From positions 1 through 13,108 of the forward strand of contig PXSD01000163.1 of NCBI GenBank assembly GCA_003023165.1: a DNA stretch of 13,108 bases. The letters are read 5' to 3'. The first letter of the stretch is position 1. Every line of letters starts with the position of its first letter. Source of the DNA: Halobacteriales archaeon QS_9_67_15. GTDB taxonomy: Archaea; Halobacteriota; Halobacteria; Halobacteriales; Haloarculaceae. Below the pieces are notes generated by a model, which saw only the letters and a program-made list of their open reading frames with translations, was not told the origin of the DNA and ran no database searches. Below, piece after piece: positions 7,320 to 13,021 of the stretch. A program made the translations under genes and the position numbers.

Positions 7320-7772
7320 CTACTCGGAGACGGCGTGGAACTCCGAGAGGACCGATTCGGGGACTGGGTTCGTGTACTCGAACGGTTCGTCCTCGCAGAG
7401 ACCCTCGAAGTCCCCGTCAGTCGTGACGAGCCTGTCGGCGTCCGCTTCTCGTGCGACCGCAACGTAAAGACAGTCGTAGACGTCGTGATTTTTTTCAGCA
7501 CTGATGTCATACGCGTGGAGAATCGTGTCCGGTGTGACCGAGACGGAATCCATCGGATACTGGAGGAGCGAACTGACGGCGTTCCTCGCTTCGACCGGCT
7601 CGAACCCCAGGTCTTCGAGCACCCACTGGACGCGCAGCGGGAGGTAGCCGAACATCAAAAGCGCGTGTTCTCCCCGGAGCGCAGGGACCAATTGGTCCGC
7701 CACGTACCCGTGTCCCGGATGGTCGTCTACCAGCTGGATCGAGAGCGCGTTCAGGTCGGGAAGGACCCGCAT
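7320..7772 (-). CDS. vapC: VapC-type PIN-domain ribonuclease toxin
   Basis: A 150-residue PIN-domain protein, the toxin of a type II toxin-antitoxin pair; known VapC toxins are Mg-dependent RNases that cut tRNA or rRNA. The acidic active-site residues can be placed: Asp6 in MRVLPDLNAL, Asp100 in KNHDVYDCLY, and Asp119/Asp121 in VTTDGDF; Glu61 in VEARNAV is a candidate for the remaining one. The pattern LPDLNAL, SAEKNHDVYD and the C-terminal NPVPES is characteristic of a haloarchaeal VapC subgroup. The ATG at 7772 directly follows the VapB stop (TAGATG, no gap), so the two are co-translated. All key residues are present, so it is probably functional. The pair is flanked by copies of the DUF7519 gene tail. 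Confidence 0.9.
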   Translation of the reverse strand: MRVLPDLNALSIQLVDDHPGHGYVADQLVPALRGEHALLMFGYLPLRVQWVLEDLGFEPVEARNAVSSLLQYPMDSVSVTPDTILHAYDISAEKNHDVYDCLYVAVAREADADRLVTTDGDFEGLCEDEPFEYTNPVPESVLSEFHAVSE

Positions 7773-8042
7773 CTACCGGCCCCCGAACGTCGCTTCGCCC
7801 GCGTCGCGAAACGCCTCCGCGGCCTCCCACTCGTCTCTGGATTTCCCCGACGAAAGCGTCTCTAACTCCGGCAGCTGACGGACGAGTCGAATGTCAGTCC
7901 CGTCCCGAACGACCGTGAACGTCGCTCCCGCCCCCAACTGGAGGTCGTCGCGCAGTTCCTTCGGAATCGTCAGCCGACCGCGATGGTTGATCTCCGCCTC
8001 TCCATACTCCTCTCCGTCCGAAGCGTCGTCTACCGAACTCAT
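7773..8042 (-). CDS. vapB: VapB-type AbrB/MazE-fold antitoxin
   Basis: An 89-residue protein with an AbrB/SpoVT swapped-hairpin DNA-binding domain at about residues 15-55 (EINHRGRLTIPKELRDDL, then GATFTVVRDG), preceded by an acidic leader and followed by a flexible tail (about 56-89) that in such antitoxins wraps around and inhibits the PIN toxin. Antitoxins of this type usually repress their own operon, and a TATA box with a palindromic site lies just upstream. It abuts vapC without a gap. It lies 120 nt beyond the end of the DUF7519 gene on the same strand but has its own promoter signals. Confidence 0.91.
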   Translation of the reverse strand: MSSVDDASDGEEYGEAEINHRGRLTIPKELRDDLQLGAGATFTVVRDGTDIRLVRQLPELETLSSGKSRDEWEAAEAFRDAGEATFGGR

Positions 8043-8057
8043 CGTATCACCACAGTC

Positions 8058-8085
8058 TGATCTGAATTACTCGATCACCATAAAT
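8058..8085 (-). promoter_or_regulatory. vapBC promoter with overlapping palindrome
   Basis: On the minus strand a TATA-like ATTTATGG (8078-8085) lies about 40 nt before the vapB ATG and predicts a start near 8055. Between them, 8058-8077 reads TGATCGAGTAATTCAGATCA, with 5-bp arms TGATC and GATCA. A site between TATA box and start point is where an autorepressing AbrB-type antitoxin would act. Position-based inference. Confidence 0.4.
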
Positions 8086-8162
8086 CACGGAGACGAATAG
8101 AGTCAGATCGGTGTCGGGACCGAGTAACCGATAACCAACTTTCGAGTCCAGAGACGCGCTGG

Positions 8163-8666
8163 TCACCGGTTCAGCGCGACCACGAGCAGGGTCGCGGCGA
8201 GCAATAGGACGAACACCGTCGTGACGGGCTGGCGGGTCGGCCCCGTCTCGAAGAGCACGAGTCCAAGGCCCGCGGCAACGAGGCCGACCAACGCACCGGC
8301 CAGCGCGTGGAGCGTCTCGGCGCGGGCGGTGTCGGCCTCCGACCCGAGTTGCCGGCCCAGCGAGACGGCGTTGGTTCCGGCGTCCCAGGCGACAACCGAC
8401 GCGGCCGTCCCGACCAGGACCGCCGGTGCCGAGGCCGTTCCCAGTGCCGCCGCGACGACGCCGAGAAACGCGACCAGTCCGCCGACGTCGACGACGCCGT
8501 GGCGCGCCGTCCGGACGCCCGAACAGAGGACGACCGTGCCGAGCAGGGACACGACAGCCCCGGTCGCGCTGCCGGCCAGTGCGGCCGCCGCCGCGGTGGC
8601 CCCGGCGACGCCGGAGACCAACAGCGAGTGGCGACCCGGTCGACGAGTGATCTCGGTTCCGCTCAC
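8163..8666 (-). CDS. DUF7519 family membrane protein
   Basis: A small, almost wholly hydrophobic protein of about 167 residues with four or five predicted membrane helices (for example SLLVSGVAGATAAAAALAG, AVVSLLGTVVLCSG and the final VFVLLLAATLLVVAL) and one charged loop (GRQLGSEADTARAETLH). It matches the haloarchaeal DUF7519 proteins found as the last member of DUF58 operons. The GTG at 8666 overlaps the DUF58 stop as GTGA, the usual coupling in this operon; a GTG at 8675 would add three residues and a 13-nt overlap. The function is unknown; presumably it anchors or assembles with the DUF58 protein. Its last 68 bp are duplicated at 7219-7286 beyond the VapBC pair. Confidence 0.86.
   Translation of the reverse strand: MSGTEITRRPGRHSLLVSGVAGATAAAAALAGSATGAVVSLLGTVVLCSGVRTARHGVVDVGGLVAFLGVVAAALGTASAPAVLVGTAASVVAWDAGTNAVSLGRQLGSEADTARAETLHALAGALVGLVAAGLGLVLFETGPTRQPVTTVFVLLLAATLLVVALNR
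8167..8234. repeat. Direct repeat, right copy (inside the DUF7519 gene)
   Basis: The 3' end of the intact DUF7519 coding sequence, matching 7219-7286 at 64 of 68 positions in direct orientation. The copies are 948 bp apart start to start and enclose vapBC. Confidence 0.85.
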
Positions 8667-10177
8667 GTCGACCACCGCCTGCGAGCGCGTTCGAGCGCCT
8701 CGGCCAGCCGCTCGTCCCCGTCCCAGTCGACGACGCGGACGTCGCTCCCGCGGAGGTCGTTCAGTCGGTTCGACCGCTCGATGGCCGCCAGCGTCCGCCC
8801 GGGCGTGTCCCGGAGCGTCGGGTCCGGACTGACGACGGTGACGGGGTGGCCCCGCACCTGAAGCGAGCGGGCGACGAGCGCGCTCGTGTCGTCGGGCATC
8901 GGCGAGACGAACACCACCTGCGCGTCGTCTTCGAGGCGCTGTTGCAGCCGACGCAGTTGCCAGCGGACGTACACTCGCCCCTCGGGTGGCGTCGGCGACA
9001 GCGCCGGATGCGTCGACAGCAGTTCGCGGGCGCGCGCCCGATGGGTCGCGCCTGCGCCGGGCTGCAGCCAGACGCTCTCGCTCGCGAACGCAGCCAGCCC
9101 GACGCGGTCGCCCGTGTCGAGCAGGGAGTTGAAGACCCGGCGGGACGCGTCGATGCCACGGTCGACCGCGTGGAGGCCGTCGTCGCCGGCTTGGAGGTAC
9201 GCCCCGCTCCGGAGGTCGACGACGACGACGACCGTCGCCATCCGCTCCTCGCGGAACTCCATGGTCGCCATCTCTCCGTCGCGAGCGTATGTGTTCCAGT
9301 CGATCCGGCTAAGCGCGTCGCCGTGCTGGTACTCGCGGAGCGCGGCGAACTCGACGCCCTCGCCCGCCGAGTCGGTCGAGACGCGCCCGGTGTACGGCGA
9401 CGTGAGGCCCTGGAGCGGCACCGCCTCCGTCGCGTCGATCGGTGCCAGACAGGTGACCGACGCCGGCTCCGTCTCGAAGTCGCACTCGCGCTCGCGGCTC
9501 CCGCTGGCGTTGCGCGCGAGCACGGTCAGCGCGTCGAATCGGTACGCGCCGCGGCGCGCGAGCACCGTGTACGAGAAGGTCATCCGCGCGCCGGGGCGGA
9601 GCGCCGTCGCCGCCCGCGCGGGGCCGTCGGTGACCGCCAGCGCCTCGGGCACCTGCTCGACGACCCGCAGGTCCGGCAGGACCGCCTCGCCGACGTTCTC
9701 GACGACGACACGGACCTCGACGGTGTCGCCCGGTTCGGGCTGCTCGTCAGAGAGATGACGCTCGACGGCCAGTCGCGGCTCCGGTGCCTCCGTCGCGTTC
9801 GCGTACGCGAGGTAGCCGACCCCGACGACCGCGGCGAGCAGGAGCGCCCGTTCGCGGAGCACCGCCCCCAGCCCGGCCGCCAGGAACACCAGCGTCGCGA
9901 ACCCGACCCAGTGGTTCGTCGACCGGAGCGTCGCCACGGTCGAATCCGTCGGCTGCGTCGACTCCCCTGCCTCCGTCGAGTCCCGCTCGGCCCCCGCCGA
10001 CCGTCCGTCGCCCTCGCCGGCGAGTCCCGACGCTCGCTCGCGGCCACTCGCGTCGGCGGTGACCCACCGACCGCCGTCGTCGACCGTCGATGTGTCCGTT
10101 CGTGCTCGTTCGTCTCCGACCGCCTCCGAATCGACAGTCGTCCCGCCGTCGGGGCGCTCGGGCCCCTCGTCAGTCAT
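8663..10177 (-). CDS. DUF58 domain membrane protein
   Basis: A 504-residue protein. Residues 1-85 are acidic, low-complexity and probably disordered. Two membrane helices follow (about 90-107 and 111-127), then an Ig/CARDB-like beta domain (about 145-215: PGDTVEVRVVVENVGEAVLP), and then the DUF58 signature FAALREYQHGDALSRIDWNT (277-296). After that comes a VWA-like fold whose first strand ends VVVVVDLRSG (316-325). A classical metal-binding site would read DxSxS; here it reads DLRSG, so metal binding may be altered. DUF58 proteins elsewhere partner with MoxR AAA+ ATPases and transglutaminase or DUF4129 proteins in surface or secretion complexes; the exact role is unknown. The ATG at 10177 overlaps the DUF7269 stop by eight bases (ATGACTGA), indicating translational coupling. 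Confidence 0.93.
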   Translation of the reverse strand: MTDEGPERPDGGTTVDSEAVGDERARTDTSTVDDGGRWVTADASGRERASGLAGEGDGRSAGAERDSTEAGESTQPTDSTVATLRSTNHWVGFATLVFLAAGLGAVLRERALLLAAVVGVGYLAYANATEAPEPRLAVERHLSDEQPEPGDTVEVRVVVENVGEAVLPDLRVVEQVPEALAVTDGPARAATALRPGARMTFSYTVLARRGAYRFDALTVLARNASGSRERECDFETEPASVTCLAPIDATEAVPLQGLTSPYTGRVSTDSAGEGVEFAALREYQHGDALSRIDWNTYARDGEMATMEFREERMATVVVVVDLRSGAYLQAGDDGLHAVDRGIDASRRVFNSLLDTGDRVGLAAFASESVWLQPGAGATHRARARELLSTHPALSPTPPEGRVYVRWQLRRLQQRLEDDAQVVFVSPMPDDTSALVARSLQVRGHPVTVVSPDPTLRDTPGRTLAAIERSNRLNDLRGSDVRVVDWDGDERLAEALERARRRWST

Positions 10178-10730
10178 CGTCGCCCTCCAGCAGTCGCTCG
10201 ACCGCGTCGACGGCGCGGACCGCTCGGCGCTTGAACGGCAACTCGCGGTGGAGCAACTCCCGCAGCCGGTCGGTCACCTCCGCGTCCGGCGCTCGCCCGG
10301 TGAAAAACGCCGCCGCGAACGGGTCGCCGGTCCACGTCCCCGCTTCGAGCGCCTCCCTGGCTTCTTCGGCGGAGTACGCCTCGCGACGCTGGAGCGTCGT
10401 CACCGCGACCTCGCCGATGTCTTCGCGGAGGCGATGGCGGTCGGCCTCGTTGAACCGCGTCAGCGACAGTCGGTTCAGCCGCCGGTCGAAGTCGTCGCCC
10501 GGCGTCGGGAGGTCCACGGCGAGTTCCGCGTCCGGCGTCTCCGCGTACTCGACTTCGGTCCGTCGTCGCCGCTGGATCTGACCGAGCGTACCCAACAGGA
10601 GCACCGCGCCGACGAACGCGACGAACGCGTCGCCGGTCGGCAACGGCGCCGTGATCTGCGGTGCGACGACGGCGGCCAGTCCGACGACGCCGAGGAGCGC
10701 GCCCAGCGTCGCGGTGATCCGTCGGCTCAC
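10170..10730 (-). CDS. DUF7269 family membrane protein
   Basis: A 186-residue protein with two N-terminal membrane helices (about residues 5-23 and 34-51), an arginine-rich stop (RRRR at 54-57) that should keep the remainder in the cytoplasm, and a soluble acidic C-terminal half rich in helices (DDFDRRLNRLSLTRFNEADR and on). It corresponds to the haloarchaeal DUF7269 proteins found between DUF4129 and DUF58 genes. The start is a GTG at 10730 overlapping the DUF4129 stop as GTGA; the end overlaps the DUF58 start by eight bases. The function is unknown. The constant position and overlaps argue for a structural partner of DUF58, made in fixed ratio. Confidence 0.85.
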   Translation of the reverse strand: MSRRITATLGALLGVVGLAAVVAPQITAPLPTGDAFVAFVGAVLLLGTLGQIQRRRRTEVEYAETPDAELAVDLPTPGDDFDRRLNRLSLTRFNEADRHRLREDIGEVAVTTLQRREAYSAEEAREALEAGTWTGDPFAAAFFTGRAPDAEVTDRLRELLHRELPFKRRAVRAVDAVERLLEGDDD

Positions 10731-11809
10731 GACCCCCGGTCCACCCCCGAGTCGCCGTCCGGACCGTCACCGCTCCAGCCGCCGTCTGAGTCGTTTCCGT
10801 CCCCTCCCCCGTCCGGGCCGCCTTCGCTCGCTCCGTCGGTGTCGTCGGTCGCGTACGTCGCTTCGATCCGTCGGAGCGTCTCGACGGCCGTCTCCTCTCG
10901 GTCCGCCGTCGGCTCCGCGCCGCCGTAGCGGACCGCCTCGAAGAGGTCGGTGAGTCGAGCCACGTCGGCGGCGTCCATCCCGGCCGCCGTCGCCGCCGTC
11001 GCGAACTCCGCGGGCGTGCTCGACTCCGGGCGGTCGACCGCGAGGTGGTCGGTCATCGCCGCCCACGCGCGGTAGACCTCGTTCTCGAACTCGTCGGTGT
11101 CCTCGATTCGGTCGGCCGCTCGCCCCGCCGCGGCACCGACGGCCCGCACGTCCGTCACCGGTTCCGACTCGGGCTCCTTCTCCTCGTCGCCGCCGGCCTC
11201 GTGCTCGGTCTGGTCGTGGTTGCCAGTCAACACCAGCGCCGCGACGGCGACCAGCGTCACCACCGCAACCACCAGGAGCAGTTTCGTCGATAGCGACGGC
11301 GGCGCGACGGTCGACTCCCCGCCCATCAGCCCGCCCCCCTCCTGTGCGGGCCGGCCGACGTCGGCGAGGTTCAGGAACCCGTTGTCGTCCGCCGAACACG
11401 CGGTCAACAGCAGGTAGACGAAAAAGCCGGGGTACCCGACGACGAACACGGCCGCGAGCCCGGTCGACGCGTCGTCGATCCAGCGCCCGACCGCGAAGAC
11501 GCCGCCCAGACCGAACAGCAGCAACGCCTGCACGAGCGGCTGTGTGAGCCACGACTGACAGAAATCGAACGGCGACCCGGCTTGCGTTCCGAGGTCGAGC
11601 GGGGAGTCACGCCCCTCCTCGCTGTCGCCGGCGGGCTCGTCCGTGGGCGTGCGTTCACCGCCCCGCTCGTCGTCGACCCCGGTGTACCCCGCGCCGATGT
11701 CGGGGTTGGGATTCGTCGTCGAGTCCAGCGTCGCCGCCGCGAAGGCGATCACCGCGACGCAGAGGAGGGCGAGCGCCACCGTCCGCGGACTGACACGTGA
11801 CCAATCCAC
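10727..11809 (-). CDS. DUF4129 domain membrane protein
   Basis: The first gene of the four-gene operon, 360 residues from the GTG at 11809. It has an N-terminal signal-like helix (10-27), an extracellular acidic segment (about 30-85), three more membrane helices (about 92-109, 117-136, 175-194), and a cytoplasmic DUF4129 domain (about 242-300: VYRAWAAMTDHLAVDRPESS, TPAEFATAATAAGM, LTDLFEAVRYG), as found at the C terminus of transglutaminase-like membrane proteins. The last 40 residues are a Gly/Asp/Ser tail. No transglutaminase catalytic domain is present. The 11809 start is preferred because homologous N termini begin a few residues before the first helix and CCTAAGG at about 11833-11840 sits at leaderless distance; a GTG at 11827 would add six residues. 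Probable partner of DUF7269, DUF58 and DUF7519. Confidence 0.88.
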   Translation of the reverse strand: MDWSRVSPRTVALALLCVAVIAFAAATLDSTTNPNPDIGAGYTGVDDERGGERTPTDEPAGDSEEGRDSPLDLGTQAGSPFDFCQSWLTQPLVQALLLFGLGGVFAVGRWIDDASTGLAAVFVVGYPGFFVYLLLTACSADDNGFLNLADVGRPAQEGGGLMGGESTVAPPSLSTKLLLVVAVVTLVAVAALVLTGNHDQTEHEAGGDEEKEPESEPVTDVRAVGAAAGRAADRIEDTDEFENEVYRAWAAMTDHLAVDRPESSTPAEFATAATAAGMDAADVARLTDLFEAVRYGGAEPTADREETAVETLRRIEATYATDDTDGASEGGPDGGGDGNDSDGGWSGDGPDGDSGVDRGS

Positions 11810-11934
11810 ACCCGACCTAGCAGTCACCCGCCCTTAGGGCTACCGCAGGGCACCCCAGTGAAAGCGACCGTCTGCGAGTCGAACGCCGCTCGAACCACCG
11901 TAGTCGGGTCACCTCGTCGGCCCCAGTCGAATCG

Positions 11935-12228
11935 TCAGCGGGAACCGAGAGCGCCCCACGGCTGGCCGACTCGGAGCAGTCCGGTGACGAAACCGATATC
12001 CATGGTGACGAGCACGACGGCGGAGACGACCAGGGGGTACGGCGCGTACCGCTCGACCCGTCGCTCGTAGTGCTGGTACCCGGCGATCAGCGCCATGGTG
12101 AGCGCGACGATCCCGGCGATGACCGCGAGCACGTAGGCGGTCATCAGTTCCAGACGGTAGGTCGACCCGGCACAGAGAGCGGTGATCTCGAACTCTTCCT
12201 CGTGGACGAACCCGAGCAGGAAGGCGAT
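11935..12228 (-). pseudogene. 3' fragment of a polytopic membrane transporter-like gene
   Basis: A minus-strand frame running from the border of the IS-derived element: IAFLLGFVHEEEFEITALC, TYRLELMTAYVLAV, then GYQHYERRVERYAPYP, ending GALGSR and TGA. Two long membrane helices are clear (about 12142-12080 and 12035-11965), and the HEEE motif before the first recalls multi-helix metal or sulfite exporters of the NicO/TauE kind; I would not go further than that. The N-terminal half is missing: beyond 12228 the sequence is the mobile element, and beyond that TumE/TumA DNA with no matching helices. An ATG at 12144 could start a 69-residue two-helix peptide, but the conserved-looking sequence upstream of it argues for a truncated gene. 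Confidence 0.5.
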
Positions 12229-12236
12229 TGACCTCC

Positions 12237-12258
12237 TCCCGCGCCTGAAGACGCGGGA
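12237..12258. repeat. Right-end hairpin of the IS200/IS605-type element
   Basis: TCCCGCG (12237-12243) pairs with CGCGGGA (12252-12258) across the loop CCTGAAGA. The decamer GCCTGAAGAC at 12243-12252 is identical to that at the other end (12541-12550) and lies in the same orientation, as needed if one TnpA binds both ends on one strand. Confidence 0.65.
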
Positions 12259-12534
12259 ATCCGACCATCGGATTCGGACGGTCCCAGCCCTTTGGTTCCA
12301 ACCCGCACTCGGAGGGAACCGGCGACACACCGGGGGAACTCTCGTTTGTCTCCCTCGTAGGGCTGTGGCCCGGTCAATGAGGCCCCATCGACAGCCATGT
12401 CATCGCCGTGGGAACCACCGCCGGTTCCCCTCCCCTTGTGGTTCGGGGACGCCATCTCACGGCTGTCGGAGCATCCGTGCTAACGGGGGTCACAGTCCTC
12501 AATCTGCCGGGACAAACAGCCCGGGTATCGCTCG

Positions 12535-12556
12535 ACCCCCGCCTGAAGACAGGGGT
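12535..12556. repeat. Left-end hairpin of the IS200/IS605-type element
   Basis: ACCCC (12535-12539) pairs with GGGGT (12552-12556). After one C/A mismatch, G12541 pairs with C12550 around the same CCTGAAGA loop seen at the right end. An unpaired or mismatched base in the stem is usual for IS200/IS605 end hairpins. Confidence 0.55.
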
Positions 12557-12572
12557 ATGCGCTTGTATCTCT

Positions 12573-12690
12573 ATCAAAGGTACTCGCTGACGACGACGAC
12601 CAAGACGTCCTCGGGGAACACTACTGCCGGGCGTGCGACGAGCCCATCCGCCTGCGCTCGCGGACTGGCGAGGCCGCCTATCTTGATATG
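12573..12690 (+). other. Possible gene remnant with a CxxC motif
   Basis: Between the element border and the TumE promoter one plus-strand frame reads LADDDDQDVLGEHYCRACDE then PIRLRSRTGEAAYLDMG. The CRAC knuckle and acidic composition look protein-like for a haloarchaeon, but there is no start codon in the stretch and the frame runs on through the promoter region. It may be the tail of a small zinc-ribbon gene cut by the element, or chance. I do not recognise it. Confidence 0.2.
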
Positions 12691-12721
12691 GGATCTTCCC
12701 CATACCCTTATTGTGATGGGG
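12687..12721 (+). promoter_or_regulatory. TumE/TumA promoter with interlocked inverted repeats
   Basis: TATGGG (12687-12692) and CCCATA (12699-12704) form one inverted repeat; CCCCAT (12698-12703) and ATGGGG (12716-12721) form a second that shares the middle arm. The TATA-like CCTTATTG (12706-12713) sits inside the second and is about 30 nt before the ATG at 12741, predicting a leaderless start. A repressor bound here would block TATA recognition, as expected for an autoregulated toxin-antitoxin operon. Confidence 0.5.
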
Positions 12722-12740
12722 TTCGTACCACAGGGCAGAG

Positions 12741-13021
12741 ATGGCGCACACGGTCATCGAAGATGTGGAGGACCGCGTTGGGGACCGGGTTATCCGCCGG
12801 AAGATCATCCAGACCGATGACCCTAGTACCCGAGCGGGTACCGCTACGCCCTCCACTACGGCTACACCGACGGCCGTGGCACCATCCTTCGCTACGACAA
12901 CGAGAACGAAACGGCCGGGCGACACGAACGCCACACGCCGGACGGCGTCGACACGATCACATTCCCGGGCATGATGACGCTCCGAGACCGATTCATCGAA
13001 GAAATCGACTCCCTACCATGA
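12741..13021 (+). pseudogene. tumE: TumE-family toxin (DUF6516), frameshifted
   Basis: The first frame gives MAHTVIEDVEDRVGDRVIRR then KIIQTDD. The conserved second half, YPSGYRYALHYGYTDGRGTI then LRYDNENETAGRHERH and FPGMMTLRDRFIEEIDSLP, lies in another frame. Losing one base near 12824-12826 (CCTAGTAC, where CCT-AAG-TAC would restore DDPKYPSGY) explains it. The joined product of about 93 residues is a typical TumE-family toxin, the RNase-like half of TumE-TumA pairs, with the usual GYRY...HYGY...RYDN...HERH pattern. As read, translation leaves the family sequence before the conserved core, so the toxin should be inactive. Its stop overlaps the next start as ATGA. A promoter with palindromes sits at leaderless distance. 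Real mutation or base-calling error: not decidable from this window. Confidence 0.75.

Larger units (their letters stand above)
12228..12572 (-). mobile_element. Non-autonomous IS200/IS605-type element (PATE-like)
   Basis: A 345-bp unit with the end architecture of IS200/IS605 elements read on the minus strand. The right end is CGCGGGAGGAGGTCAA, terminating in TCAA at 12228, a known cleavage-type end (as in IS608). The left end begins directly after TTGAT (12573-12577), a known target pentamer (as in ISDra2). Each end has a subterminal hairpin on the same strand with an identical 10-base tip. The ends are not inverted repeats, as expected for Y1-HUH transposition. No TnpA or full TnpB frame fits; a minus-strand frame containing GSHGDDMAVDGASLTGPQP may be a worn tnpB 3' end. 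Haloarchaeal palindrome-associated elements (PATEs) have this form. It separates the truncated transporter gene from the TumE/TumA locus. Confidence 0.6.

Noticed and set aside
6082..7467. A 461-codon plus-strand frame inside the photolyase gene
   Set aside because: Its product is almost entirely Arg, Pro, Gly and Ala, the usual alternative-frame composition of a GC-rich gene.
8846..10234. A 462-codon plus-strand frame across the DUF58 gene
   Set aside because: Arg-rich antisense shadow; the opposite strand holds the DUF58 signature and overlaps its operon neighbours correctly.
12228..12572. Reading the paired hairpins as the start of a CRISPR array
   Set aside because: Only two hairpins about 300 bp apart with different stems and no regular spacers; the border sequences fit IS200/IS605 ends instead.
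12182..12820. A 212-codon plus-strand frame through the IS-derived element
   Set aside because: It spans three unrelated segments (transporter fragment, mobile element, TumE start) and has no recognisable domain.
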